The notes under the pieces are model-generated. The model saw only the letters and a list, made by a program, of their open reading frames with translations, did no database searches and was not told the origin of the DNA. This document shows, in pieces, positions 22,081 to 33,621 of a stretch of 64,000 nucleotides of DNA (position 1 is its first letter; each line of letters opens with the position of its first letter). The stretch is from assembly GCA_963921425.1 (NCBI GenBank), contig OY992837.1:13055896-13119895 (forward strand), written 5' to 3'. The position numbers were made by a program, and so were the translations under genes. This DNA comes from Dryas octopetala (Eukaryota > Streptophyta > Magnoliopsida > Rosales > Rosaceae).

Positions 22081-23319
22081 AGTGTATGGACAATTAGCAT
22101 TTTCCTTATACACCTTATTTCTTCTCCCCTCAAAATCCATGCTTTTAATTTGTGTAAAGACAAATCAAAACCAATACAAAAAGACCATAAAGAAATTAAC
22201 AAAAGAACACAATTTTTTTTTTTTTTAAAAAGAGAATACCAGCAACCCACTCAATCCCAGCCTCGACCTGTTGTACCTCAACCCTGTTGTCGTTGTCGGT
22301 AGTGACCCCATTCTCGTCTCCCCACCCCCCCCCCCCACACACACACACACACACACACATTCTCTCTCTCTCTCTCTTCCTCTTTCTTTTTCTTTCCCTC
22401 TCTCTTTCTCTTTCTGTGTCTCACTTCGCACCCCCTGCTGGACTGAAAGGGAGGCTCGCGACCTACCGCCAGTGGCGAAGACGGCATCTTGGTGGCAGGA
22501 GGTTGGGCCAAGGTCTGCATATCCAGCGATTGGTGGCAAAGGGTTGGGGTTGGGTCTTGGATTATGTTTTTGTTTGTATTTTTTTACTTTGCAATTCAAG
22601 GACAATCTTACAATTTCGTCTATTTTCTAGTCAGTTGGACAATATGATGTGCACTTTTATTTAATAAATTAGTTGTTATAACTTATCACATCATTATATA
22701 TTGAAATAATAATACTTTTTTGAGAAAATGACATAAAACAGGTCAATATAACAAGAACAAAAAAGAATAGACGAAACCTTAAATTGAATTCATCAGAAAA
22801 ACTACAAGTCTACAATTATTGCCCTAACTGAAATTACAAGTACCATAATTGAAGCCATAGAAAACTATAGGATCAAATTTGTCATTAGCCTCTTCTCAAA
22901 CTTTTCTTGCATAGGCTAGCTGATAAATGCTCATTAAATTTAACCTTATTTCAAATTATTTTCTTGATACGCTGAAATTTTGTTTGCTACCTCTAAGTTT
23001 GCTTCAAATTAAATTAAATTACTTTTGTTTTTATTGGCCTTCCAAAATCATTTTGGATATATTATTTCATTTTTGTCTAGAGAGAGGCTCTCTCTCTCTA
23101 CATATTCTTTCACGTTCCCCTAATTACTCCATCGTGGGTTGTAGGCCGTGCCGGACCTAGGTCTTAACTATATGAGCCAGCCTGAACACGACACGAAAGC
23201 ACAATGGGCTCAAATTAAATGGGCTGGGCTGGGCCATATGACATCTCTATGCCTTTTCAAGTTTTCTGCCTATGCATGCAAATTTTCCAAATTTTTTGGC
23301 CTTTTCAAGTTTTTCCTTT
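22081..23319. other. Intergenic sequence with C-, CA- and CT-microsatellites
   Basis: Bases 22226-22560 are less AT-rich and hold a C run and (CA)n (22325-22359), then CT-rich sequence to 22420, followed by GGAGGCTCGCGACC-type GC-rich sequence. Several overlapping ORFs (80-126 codons) on both strands arise from these repeats and are not credible genes. Bases 23140-23240 (GCCGTGCCGGACC, GGGCTGGGCTGGGCC) resemble a hAT subterminal fragment. Confidence 0.4.
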
Positions 23320-23880
23320 CCCATTATGCCTCTTCTTCCTCGATCCTCGAATCATATAGGTTTTCATCTTCATAACCCTCAATTTTAACTCGTGAGTCGA
23401 ATTGCTCCCCAAAGAAAATTTTTGGTAAATTAAGACATCAATTTTTTAATAATAGATCAATGTGGGCCAATTTCATCCAAATTTCTATCCAATAGATATC
23501 GTCCGCTCTTCGCGTGAGGACAAAACAAACAATTGATGTCCAAGCCTTACAAGAGTCTCGTTGGCCTATACCAATTCGACCAAATTTGGTTCCTTTTCGT
23601 GCCCTAGATTTTGAGAAAGGGGACAAGTCTTGGTAATATCAACCTATGTATGACCCATGTAATGCTTTGGGGATGAATTTTAATTTTACCCTCGTGCAAA
23701 CTATTGGATGGAAATTTGGATAAAACACCTTAGGAAATTGGCCCACATTGACATATTTTAAAAGTTTAAGGCATTAATTTACCAAATTTGGAGGACAATT
23801 CAGCACACGGGTTATAGTTGAGGGGGGCAACTTCACTGAATATTTGGAAGTTAAAATGGAGAAGAGGCAATTTCACTCAT
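23320..23880. mobile_element. TIR element, about 0.56 kb
   Basis: Left-arm motifs ATAACCCTCAATTTTAACTCG, GGTAAATTAAGACATCAATT and CAATGTGGGCCAATTTC recur inverted, in reverse order, between 23730 and 23840. The outermost ends share a TGCCTCTTCT motif. No transposase and no clear target-site duplication. Confidence 0.55.
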
Positions 23881-23885
23881 TGTCA

Positions 23886-24320
23886 ATGTTCGCTATGATG
23901 ATCACCAATATCTAAGTGACCACGACGATCACAGATATCTAAGAAACCATGACATGGACGAAATTAATTAAAATTGGAAGATGAAATTGTGTATTTCAAT
24001 TAAATAAATATTTAAAAAAAATGCAATAACCAAAACACCATTTTCAATTATGTTATTTAATTAATGTTTTTTTTTTCACATTTATGGTAAATGTAATTCT
24101 TATTTAAGTTTACACAAATTCACTTCAAGAAATTTGGGTAGATTGTGTTTACATAAATTCATGTTTTCTATTTTAATAGTTTTTACTGGTTTAAGATTTA
24201 CAATTAGATTAGACAATGAATCGATGCAATCATGCTCGTGCTCGTGTCTTGCTTTATTAATAATAGTAATAAGAATTAAAAAAACATAATGATAATAATA
24301 ACAATAATAAGGATACATAT
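23886..24320. repeat. Triplicated unit, copy A (partial)
   Basis: Shares with copies B (25716-26632) and C (27505-28558) the order CACAAATTCA, TTTGGGTA, GTTTAAGA, CAATTAGAT, a (GCTCGT)n tract and a TTnTAATAATA-rich end. Here the GCTCGT tract has about two units. The part corresponding to the rest of B and C is missing. Confidence 0.65.
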
Positions 24321-24366
24321 ATAACTTTTAAGGTTCATAAAATATATATATATATATACATATACA

Positions 24367-24552
24367 TACAGGCCCCTTCAAGTATGGGATCTCATAAATA
24401 ATTTTATTTGTGAGATCCCTTATAAGACTCACTCCATATAATATTTCAACGATCCGAACAGTCTATTCTTTAGGTCTCTATTCAAAGATTATCTTTGCAA
24501 AAAATTAGCCAAATCGAAAATCATTTGCCTATCTAACTTTGATTAAACAAAT
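24367..24552. mobile_element. Single arm of a palindromic MITE
   Basis: Starts TACAGGCCCCTTC after a TA tract and contains CGATCCGAACAG and the GCAAAAAATTAGCCAAATCG core found in both arms of 42392-42797. The second arm is absent, so this is a truncated copy or a diverged relative. Confidence 0.6.
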
Positions 24553-24840
24553 AGAAGAACTTCTTCTTCTTCTATAGACGCACTGGGATGGATGGCTCTT
24601 GAAATGGACAAGGCCTCAGTGTTGAACAGAGAGAGATGAGCAGATGATGATGGATCCGATTGTTGATGGATCAATGATGTTGATGGACCGATGATGTTGA
24701 TTGATCGATGATGATGATGTGTGAAAAAGAATCAAGGGCTGGGCAGTGGCCAAGCAAGAGAGCGGCGGTGGGAGAAAGGGAGAGCGAGAGAGAACTGAGA
24801 TGTTTTTTTTTTTTCAAAGAGAGAGAATTGAGAGTTTGAG

Positions 24841-24844
<4 letters not shown>

Positions 24845-24879
<35 letters not shown>
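24845..24879. repeat. (GA)n microsatellite
   Basis: About 35 bp of GA repeats within purine-rich sequence (24740-24890). The ORF across it is a repeat artefact. Confidence 0.9.
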
Positions 24880-24882
<3 letters not shown>

Positions 24883-24960
24883 TGAAAGGTGCTTGTTAGT
24901 TGTTTTGCTACAATCCCATATCGGAAAGAAGCAGAAGGTATTAGCCTTTTCCCTATTGTT

Positions 24961-25722
24961 TTGTGTGATCAACTGATGAAATAATAAAAGCTAAAGTTCA
25001 ATTTAGACACTCAACTAAATGGTGTATTTCAATTGTATTCATCATCTACAAAATCATTAAAAAACATACCTCATCTAAAATCTAAATTGAAAAAATGAAT
25101 TTTTCTTCCTCTTTTCTTTTTTTACCCCTCTCTACCTCTTACTCTCTCTCTTCCTTTTCTCCAGCCAACCCTCCTAACCCAGCCCCTCCCGACCCCACCC
25201 CACCACAACCTTCCCGACCCCAACTATAGCTCGTGGGGGGATGGCCGGCACCAGGGGGACTCGCCGGTGGCCTTGGCTCGCCGGGAAATAGCCGGCCTTG
25301 GTTGGGCTGAGGTGCGCACAGGGAAGGAGTCGCGCAGGAGAGGAGAGGGAAGAGAGGGATGGTTGGCTGGGCTTGGTCGGAGTTGGCCTGGTCATAGCTG
25401 GACTGTGCGAAGTCACGCGAGAGAGAAGTGAGACACGGGGGAAGAAAAAGAAGAAAAATGAGAGAAAAGAGTGGGGTCAGGTGAGTTGTGGTGGGTGTGG
25501 GGTCAGGAGGGGTTGGGTTGGGAGGGTTGGCCGGAGAGAGGGAAGAGAGAGAGAGTGGGAGGTGGAGAGGGATAAAAAAGGAATGTTTTTGATCAATTTA
25601 GATTTTTGATGGGGTATGTTTTTGAATGATTTTGTAGATGATGGATGCAGTTGAAATATCCCCTATAGTTTAGTGTCTAAAGTGAATTTTAGCCTTTATT
25701 ATTTCATCAGTTGATCACACAA
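24961..25722. mobile_element. TIR element with GC-rich interior
   Basis: Arms of about 120 bp: left TTGTGTGATCAACTGATGAA is inverted at 25703-25722, followed inward by matching TTTAGACAC, CATCATCTACAAAATCATT and CTAAATTGA motifs. The interior (25150-25560) is GC-rich, with CCGGCnnGG motifs on one side and purine-rich sequence on the other. It resembles 9880-10852 in plan. The origin of the interior is unknown, and the ORFs through it (80 and 103 codons) lack recognisable domains. Confidence 0.7.
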
Positions 25723-26632
25723 ATTCATTTTTAGCCATTTGGGTAAGTTCTGTTTACATAAACTCATGTACGTTTTTTTATGGTTTAAGACTTACAATTA
25801 GATGAGATACTGAGTGAATATATAAAATCGTGCTCGTGCTCGTGCTCGTACTCGTGCTCGTGTCTTACTTTATAATAAAAAATATAAAAAATAAAAAATT
25901 AATAAAGATATATATTTTTTAAGGTTCATAAGTAAGATAAATATTTGTTCCTTTATGTGGATTATTGGTCTTAGTATTGCCTTTTCTAAGATGGCATGCA
26001 TATAAATGCTATTATCATTGATGAACTAAAATTTCTTAATAAGTCTCACTCCTACAATTTATGCTACGTGAGAAAATGATTGTAGGTTAGAGACATTGCA
26101 ACTTCCAACTGCACTTCCCAGTTTGAGAGAACATTAACTGCTTTTGAAAGTATTGAAGTACAAATCTTAATTAATATAGTTCGAGTCAATGACTCTCTCA
26201 TCTCAAGACTGATCAGTGAACAAGAAGATGAAGGTCTCATCAGTCTTTTGGAACTAATAATGAAAGGCATATGAACATAGATAAGATTATAGCTATCCGC
26301 CATGGTATCTATTAGACATTATAAGCATCCTAGTTCAAGTGCCAGTTAAAGAAGATGTGCAGACCCATATCTTATCTAAAAACTGAAGGCATAAATGGAC
26401 TGGCTTTATTGACAAAAAAAGATGGACGGTGCCTTTCACAATTTGTTATTGATGATACATGTGTGCAACCCAAAATCTATATCAGACAAAGTGAAATGAT
26501 GGGAAGTGTTTATGGATTTTATTCAAGTCCAATCACATTACCCCAACATTAGTGAGAAGTTTAAGTTTTCTTCTTATTGCCACCACACCATTCTGAGATA
26601 TTTAAGTGGCTTTGTTTTATAGCTACCAGGGT
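25716..26632. repeat. Triplicated unit, copy B
   Basis: Aligns with 27665-28558 over most of its length, with many substitutions and small gaps. Shared blocks include ATTTATGCTAC, AAAATGATTGTAGGTT, GTATTGAAGTACAAATCTT, GAGTCAATGACTCTCTCAT and GGCATAAATGGACT. The (GCTCGT)n tract lies at about 25830-25862. Short ORFs do not match a known family. The identity of the unit is unknown. Confidence 0.75.
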
Positions 26633-27504
26633 CGGAGTTGAGGAGAGCCGGGTGAGGCGACCACTTTGGGCGCGCCTCCAAATGTCTAGGGGTTCCCAAA
26701 TTTGTATACCCTTTATGCAATCATAAAATTCTTGTTTGGGTTAAATTTTATTCGTTGTTTGGTTCTGTATTTTTTTTTTTTTTTTTAGTTAACAACATTA
26801 AATTTGCACTAAGAAAAAGACAAAGCTAGTGGTTCAAGCAAAATTCATCAGTTACACCAACTATATACAAAGGATGAGTTACCACATTTTCGATTTCAAA
26901 CTAAATACAAATTATAATACCAGTAATAGATGATGGATCAAGCTCCCAACAGCCCGCAAGTCGATTATCACTCTCCCCCGATATGCTGAAAAGCAGGAAT
27001 TTAGTGACAAAATCTACCTAACTCAGCCTGCAGTATATCAATAACACCACTTCTTGATCTCTTATTCTTGGAGCCTTAAATAGTTAAATACTGATTTAAA
27101 TCCATTAAGCTAGTTGTGTTAGAACCACAACCTTTGTGCTCAAGTCATTTTCTTATTTCAGCACTTCCATTATTTCACTTTTAGCCTTCCCCGTGTTAGG
27201 ACAGAACATCTCAGGGTTGTGGTTCTTGTAAAGTTGTTTGATTTTGTTAAAATCATAACTTTATGTTATAATAACAGTTTTATGAGTATTTTTAAGAGAA
27301 AAAAAATTAAGTGAATGAATGTCGAGGTGTTGATTGTGTTGTTGGAGGTTTGTGTTCGATCCTTTTCCCTATCAGATATTCTGTAAAAATATTGGGGATG
27401 TCAAGGAAATATCCGAAATACGAGAGAAGATTTTGCTTCACCCCTTATCGATATCCACATGTCAAAAAATATATATATATATATCGGAATATCATCCATT
27501 TTTT
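26633..27504. other. Intergenic sequence, possible hAT end
   Basis: CAGGGTCGGAGTTGAGGAG (26629-26647) interrupts the end of repeat copy B relative to copy C and looks like a hAT terminus. No matching right end was found. The remainder is AT-rich with a (TA)n at 27470-27484. No gene is seen. Confidence 0.35.
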
Positions 27505-28558
27505 TAATCAATGCTAATATCTAAGAGACCATGACATCCACAATAAATTGAAGATGAGATGCTTTGGTCCTACCATTGAGTAAATATTTAAAAACATATA
27601 TAGTAACCAAAACACCATTTTCATGAAGATATTTTATTAATTGTGATATAGCTTCTTATTTCAATTGACACAAATTCATTTCTAGCCATTTGGGTAAGCT
27701 ATGTGTATATAAATTCATATATATGTTCTCTACTAATTTTATGGTTTAAGACTGACAATTAGATTAGACAATGAGTGGATGGAATCATGCTCGAGCTCGT
27801 GCTCGTGCTCGAACTCGTGCTCATGCTTGTGTCTTACTTTATAATAATAATAATTAAAACTTTATTATTTTTTTAAGGTTAAAAAAATTTAATATGAGTA
27901 GTCTACATATATTTTTGTTCTTTTGTATGGGTTATTGGTCTCAGTATTGCATATGCTAAACTGTTGTGCATATAAAGCTATTATAATTGATGAACTTAAA
28001 CTTCTTAACAAGTCAATCCTACAATTTATGCTACTTGATAAAATGATTGTAGGTTGGAGACATGGAAACTTCCAACTGTACTTCCTTAACATTAATATAT
28101 TTCTTGTGAAAGTATTGAAGTACAAATCTTCCACCATATAGTTTGAGTCAATGACTCTCTCATTTCAAGAATCGGTGAACAAGAAGATGAAAAGACCTCA
28201 TCAGGCTTCTGGAACTGATAAGGAAAGACATACGAACATAAATAAGATTAGCTATCCACCTCGATATTTATTAGGCAGCATCAGCATCCTAGTTCAAGTT
28301 CCGCTTAAAGAAGTTGGCAGACTAGTATCTTATCCAAAAAGTGGAGGCATAAATGGACTAGTCTTTCACAGTTTGTTATTGATAATACATGCATCCCAAA
28401 ATCTATATTAAAAAAAGTGGATAGGTGGGAAGCGACTATGAAAATTATTCATCAAGTTCAATCATATCACCTTGGTGACATTGAGAAGCTTAAGCTTTAT
28501 GCTTATTTCCGCCAAGACCATTTTGATTTATATCAGTAGAATTGTATTATAGCTGCCA
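27505..28558. repeat. Triplicated unit, copy C
   Basis: Most complete copy: it has the left part shared with copy A (27505-27840), a longer (GCTCGT)n-like tract with variants (27785-27832), and the right part shared with copy B. Not coding as far as can be seen. Confidence 0.75.
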
Positions 28559-28734
28559 GAGGTCTTAAGAAGTTGATACTGCAGGAGTAAGATTCTGGAA
28601 AATGTTTTAGGTTTCATTGTTATGCAGTTACGTGCCCAAAACAGAATCGTTTGGAGGTTTTTAGTTGTATAATCAAGCAATCATGAAGATTTCATTGTAT
28701 ATATTTAAGTGTCTCACAATTCTCCAGATCAATC

Positions 28735-28803
28735 AAATTAGGTACCATTGACCAAGTTGATGTTTTTTTCAACGAATTTGATAAAAGGATGTTGTTTCCA
28801 TGT
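28735..28803 (+). pseudogene. PPR gene fragment
   Basis: About 69 bp at roughly 80% identity to 12967-13035 of the intact PPR gene, starting AAATTAGGTAnCATTGACCA and ending in the GTTGTTTCC region. Translation resembles the LGSIDQVEDFF segment, then a frame break. Sequence on either side no longer aligns convincingly. It is a remnant of a second copy of this PPR gene or of a close paralogue. Confidence 0.7.
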
Positions 28804-29446
28804 AAAGCAAATTGGTGAGACTTCACAGTTCACATATGAACAACCAACCTCTCTAGCAGCAGTTCGTCCTAAGTATACACAAATAATGGGCCTACAGCCA
28901 TATTTTCATAATGAAAGACCAAAAGGATGTACTCCAACATGTATGCTGTTATTGAAGAATATGGGATTCCAATACTAGTCTAGTTTCTGAAAAAATCTCT
29001 GCAAGTCTTTCAATTGGAGTAATTGATAGTAGGTAAACTTCTAGTTGCGTAAGAAGTAAGTAATCTCATGATGAAGCACATATGAAATTCTTGCAGGAAT
29101 AAAAAAAATTGAAACAAAAGGGGGACACCATTATCCAAACGTGAATGGTCTAGAACAGTTCTTGTTCTGTTGGAGCACGTTCTATGATGTGCATGTCCTT
29201 CTATTTCAACTGCTTCAGTATTTCATACATTTTCAATGTGGGATGTTTTAATTGTTGTGTGAGTTGGGAGTTGCTGTCTTTGCTATGTATGAGCCACATT
29301 TGTTGCATATTTGGAAGGGGAAGAAGAACCCAAGCTCAGTACTATATAAATAAAGTTGGTGCTGAAAGTTAATCCAGTCTGGTGGAATAGGGATACAATG
29401 ACAATTTTTAATTATTCAAAAATTGAAAAATATTTGGGCCCTCATT
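28804..29446. other. Intergenic sequence
   Basis: No gene or repeat recognised. Short forward ORFs (28748-28978, 29184-29372) are not supported. This may hold decayed sequence from the lost PPR copy. Confidence 0.3.
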
Positions 29447-29770
29447 AGGTGGCATCGGTTGGTAACCGAACCGACTTTGAGGAAACCGACATCGAACCGA
29501 CGGAGGTCGGATGCCACAAAAGGAGTCGATGCCGAGTCGAAGGCAGTCGGTCACCGACCGGTCGGTGGCGGTTGGCTTCGGCAGGCGGTGCAGTTCGGTC
29601 AGCTCGAGTGTGTTCGTGGTTCGACGAGATGTGATGCAAACCGTTTTTGACGCCGACCATTTGCAGTTTAGTTGGTGGCACAACTGAAACCGAGCTGCAA
29701 CAAAAAACAACTGGAATTGATGGTTTCGGACCGGTCGGTGTTGGTTTTGTCGGATAGAAAACCCACCCTA
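29447..29770. mobile_element. Small hAT-like element, GC-rich
   Basis: Right end is AAACCCACCCTA and left end the weaker inverse TAGGTGGC. The body is packed with GGTCGG / CCGACC and CGAACCGAC motifs, typical hAT subterminal repeats. The flanks TCATT (29442-29446) and TTCATT (29772-29777) may be a decayed target-site duplication. ORFs on both strands are by-products of the GC-rich repeats. Confidence 0.5.
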
Positions 29771-30039
29771 GTTCATTGTATGGAAGGATAAAAACTAAAG
29801 CCAAATAAAAAAGAACTCAAATCACTTCAAAATGATAACCTATACAAGGAAAAAAAAAAAAAAGCAGCATGGAAATATAACCACATTATACTTCATCAAT
29901 AGAGATAAGTTGGACTTGAAATCAGCATCTTAGAGATTGATTATAATCCAAATAAATTTAAAAAAAATGCATAATAAAATCTAAAAAAATAAAACCCCAC
30001 TAAATGGTGGGAATTTTAGTGATTATATATATATATATA

Positions 30040-30628
30040 CAATGACAGATTCAAGAATTGAACGTGATTGAGTCAAGATCCAGTAGATATGTTCCACCTA
30101 CCAAATTTAGAAGTCCTTGATCTGATAACATAGGCCTAACCAGTTATTTTTCTTATAATTTGAATAGGAGCAGTCCCATGAAGGAATTGAATGTTGCGAA
30201 CAAAAATTTCTTTGGTCATGTACCTGCTTTAATTCGAGACCTTCATTCCTTAAATTTGTTGGATGTCTCCTACTATTATTTTTATCCCCATCTTCCATCT
30301 TCGGCAACCTTACCCAGCCAAGTAACCTTGACCTTTCTTTCTTTCAAGACAAAGATCATAATAACTTCTACCATTCAAGAAACAACAATATTTTCAATGG
30401 CCAAGTTTCTTGGTTTGGAAAGCTAACTCTGTTATCCCTTCGGTCAAAATAAATATCTAGGCACTCTTCCACTATCTTCTCTCATTCTCTCCTCTTTCAG
30501 ATATTTCTTCAAACAGCTTGCCCTTGCAACTCCACCAACATCCATGGGTTCAAGGGTCAACCAATTTCCTCAAGCCTAAGATTTATGAGTTCATGGGGTC
30601 AATTGACCCCATTGTAGATCCGCCACTG
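30040..30628. mobile_element. Possible hAT-like element carrying an LRR gene fragment
   Basis: Right end GATCCGCCACTG is a common hAT-type terminus (CAGTGGCGGATC inverted). The left end CAATGACAGATTC is a decayed match. Both ends are flanked by TATATATA, compatible with an 8-bp target-site duplication but uninformative because it is simple repeat. The interior is mostly an LRR gene fragment. Confidence 0.4.
30070..30560 (+). pseudogene. LRR receptor-like protein fragment
   Basis: Across changing frames the translation reads as leucine-rich repeats of the receptor-like protein type: LPNLEVLDL, then NRSSPMKELNVANKNF, GHVPALIRDLHSLNLLDVS, a broken PIPSSFGNL-like segment, and SWFGKLTLLSL. Full-length relatives are cell-surface proteins of 800-1000 residues; here only about 160 residues are covered and there are several frameshifts and stops. 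There is no signal peptide or membrane segment. Non-functional. Confidence 0.7.
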
Positions 30629-30674
30629 TATATATATATATATATATATGTAAATATCATATTAAACAGTGCAA

Positions 30675-31069
30675 GAATGCTCTAAAACTAACTAGTTAGC
30701 AAGTTAATACGAAGCTAACCATGCTTTTGGACTTACTACATAACTAATCTCATAATCCGAACTGTTCATTTTTTAAGCCTTACTTCAAAGTTCATCATGC
30801 AAAAAATCAACTAAATCATAAATCATTTAGTCATATAATTGTGATAAAATAAATAAACGATCATTTTTTTCGATAAAAGCATATAAATTTTTGTTATTGT
30901 AATTAAATAACTAAATGACTTCCAATTTTAGAGATTTTTTTACAGAGATGATCTTTGAAGTAGGGCTCAAAAAATGGACTGTTCAGATTTTGAAATTATA
31001 TTGAGCAGTAGACCCAACAAGATAGTTAGCTTCGTATTAATTTGCTAACCAGTTAGGTTTAGAGCACTC
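30675..31069. mobile_element. Palindromic MITE, about 0.4 kb
   Basis: Arms start GAnTGCTCTAAAnCTAACT and include TTAATACGAAGCTAAC, inverted at 31025-31069. Both flanks contain ATTAAACA, perhaps a target-site duplication. Inside each arm lies the TTCAAAGnTCATC..GCAAAAAATC-type core shared with other palindromic MITEs of the window. Confidence 0.75.
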
Positions 31070-31105
31070 TTATTAAACAATGAATTCAATATATATATAT
31101 ATATA

Positions 31106-31203
31106 TACAGGTTCCTTCTATTGAGGTATACCTCAACTTATTTATGTTGAGGTATGACCTTGTTGGGGTCCACACGAGTAGTTTTGTGTCGATCCGAAAC
31201 CCA
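31106..31203. mobile_element. Single arm of the 42392-42797 MITE family
   Basis: The first ~95 bases match the left arm of the complete element at 42392, starting TACAGGTTCCTTCTATTGAG and ending GTCGATCCGAA. It is then replaced by unrelated sequence, so it is truncated or interrupted. Confidence 0.75.
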
Positions 31204-32230
31204 CGTGGATTTAACGACCAATCATGAATCGACACGTGGCTAGTCGGATCTCACTTCAAGCTTTGACTTTTCAACGATCGAACTTGGACCTCCACGTCAC
31301 CATATCAACTCAGCACATTTTCATTGTCAGTCCGGATCGGCTCATCCCGGCAGATCCCCCACACCCGATCCGAGGATTTTTCTAAGAACTGAGTGTTCAT
31401 CTTTTCTTGGTTATCCCAGTTCGGTTCGGTTTGGCTCTTGGCGATCATCTTCTCAGACAACGGACTACCAACAAGTGATGACTGATACGTCATACGTCAA
31501 GCCCATCTGGACCAGTCCACCCATGCTCGATCCGAACGTGGATATGTTTCATACCTGCGTGTACAATATCTATGATCGGTTCGGCTCGGATTCCACCGTC
31601 ATTCTAGAAGATTGGAGTCAGAACGAACCGCCTTACTCGAATATCTCTAACATGGCTCTCTGACAGATGAGACATCACAGCTCACAGTCATGACTATTAG
31701 GGCATCCCACTTGATCTTCCATCCTTGCATTGAATGTAGCATTGAATGTAAAGGAGGTGGGTAGCTGTGCATGCTACTATTCATGACCGAACGCGTGGCC
31801 CCTTCTCAACCATTCACCCTCATGCATGTAACTTACCCTCCACAACTTCCCTTGCTTATATAAGCTGACTTATGTGCACAAAAAAAAGATCTAAGAACAT
31901 AACTTCACTCACAAAAAAGTCTATCAAAATACACCCAACTTGCTGAAAATAAACCCAGAAGATCTTACCTTGTTCTTCCTTATTCTCCCAAGTTCATCAC
32001 TTGTTCATACTTAAACACCTCCAAATACATATCACTGACTTCATCATCGGAGCGTATTTGGCTAGTACCACACCGGTCATTCTCCTTTGATCGTGTTTAT
32101 GCAGGAAGAACTCGAGTCTACATCCACTTCATCATCCAGCGAGGCTTCCAACCAGCCAGATCATCCTCTCTAAATTGTTGTATCTCTCTTACAGAAATTT
32201 GCATCTCTCTTACAGAAATTTGCATCAACA
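31204..32230 (+). mobile_element. Possible solo LTR, about 1 kb
   Basis: Starts where MITE homology stops. Contains CACGTGG boxes (31206, 31234), a TATATAAG box at about 31857, and a transcribed-leader-like AC-rich part, and ends TTTGCATCAACA after a 21-bp unit present twice (32182-32223). This order suits an LTR retrotransposon LTR, but left terminus, target-site duplication and internal domain are not identified. A short ORF at 31475-31663 has no recognised domain. Confidence 0.35.
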
Positions 32231-33089
32231 CTAATTATAATTTTTTTTTTTTTCAAATGCATCACAAATGGTTAAAGAGAAATTAACTTAAGTCATCACA
32301 AGGTTGGAATCTGATTTTGCCTTATTTCATACTAATCTGATGCGAATTATTTATTTTTTGAGTTTGCATACGATGATATTTTTTTTAATAAAATGGTTAT
32401 TTGCGTTGAAGAAGGCGCATGCTCAATCTACAAAAAATCATTACAACCCAAAGTAAATATTTTGGTTTTTATTTCTTCCAACAAAAAAGAATTACGAAAT
32501 AAAGTCCTCGTAAGTTTTAACAATCAAAACCCAACTCGTCAAAGCTGATTGCAGGAAACGGAAAAATAGGAACCATCTGAATCCAAATTAGAGTATATCA
32601 ATTAACTTTCAGCACGTAGACACTTCAGGCTTGTTCAAGAGTTTTGTAGTATGCAACTACGCATGTGGACAAATCATCTTTTCACAACAAAATTTGTTGC
32701 TTATTTGAAGAAGAGTGCTTGATATAACATCGCATTCTACTATACCTTATTTATTTTTTCATATATACTATCTAGCATCTACACGTGGTCAAGACTTGTT
32801 TGTATAAAGATATGTTTAAACACAAACCACTACATAATTTAATACCACATAATTCACTATTTTGGGTTCATCCAACGGTATAATCTCACCATCAATCTGT
32901 AACAATGCAAAACAAAACAAGAAAAAAAAAATCAATTTTTAGATCGCATAGTTTTCCATAAATGGTTGATGCCAATACAATGACGTGTTATTAGAATATT
33001 ACCCAAATATTTCTTAAGTGAAATGCGACATATATATGCGTGATTCATTTATAGTTGTAATTGAATTTGCCCATATAATATGTAATTAA
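32231..33089. other. Intergenic sequence
   Basis: AT-rich, no gene recognised, no clear repeat apart from short homopolymers. Confidence 0.4.
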
Positions 33090-33232
33090 TCCAACGTGTA
33101 AGGATATTATTGTACAGTGTATTTATATTATAGGGTATAATATTAATAACATCTACTCATATTATGACACGTTTGATTCGTTAGTTAGTTACACCACATG
33201 ATGATGTATCGGTTACATAAAATAATTTCTCT
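33090..33232. mobile_element. MITE remnant, family of 811-1017
   Basis: Shares CAACGTGTAAGGnTATT and GGGTATAATATTAATAACAT with the element at 811-1017 and ends in a similar TTACATAAAATAATTTCTCT. The left end is too diverged to place. Confidence 0.6.
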
Positions 33233-33314
33233 AAATTTGTTAATTATTGCTACTAGTTTCAAAGTTCAAACCATCTGGCAATCCATTATTGCAAATACAA
33301 GTCTTTTTCAGAAA

Positions 33315-33607
33315 GAGAAAATTACAGAAATGATTCACTTATTATTTGCTAAGTTTCGTTTTGGTCTACACATTTTTTTAAATGCCATATTGGTTCATGA
33401 ATTGTCCTGAAATATTCTATTTTTGTCCAAATTGGGCAAAATCGGACAATTTTGTACCAATGAGTTGACTTTGAGGAACAAAATAGTCTATTTTGGACCA
33501 AAATAGAACACATCAGACAATTCATGGACCAATATGAAACTTAAAAAGATTTGTGGACTAAAATAAGACTTAGCAAATAATAAATGGACTATTTTTATAA
33601 TTTCCTC
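33315..33607. mobile_element. Mutator-like MITE, 293 bp, with 9-bp TSD
   Basis: Termini GAGAAAATTACAG and the complement of GAGGAAATTATAA match those of 4741-5288. The flanks TTTCAGAAA (33306-33314) and TTTCATAAA (33608-33616) agree at 8 of 9 positions, a Mutator-type target-site duplication. TTGGTCnAC and GGACCAA motifs are inverted inside. Non-coding. Confidence 0.85.
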
Positions 33608-33621
33608 TTTCATAAATTTTT

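Noticed and set aside
22225..22664. Four overlapping ORFs of 80-126 codons
   Set aside because: All run through C, CA and CT simple repeats; they are low-complexity and exist on both strands.
25830..25862. CRISPR-like array from the GCTCGT repeats
   Set aside because: It is a hexamer microsatellite with no spacers in a plant nuclear sequence.
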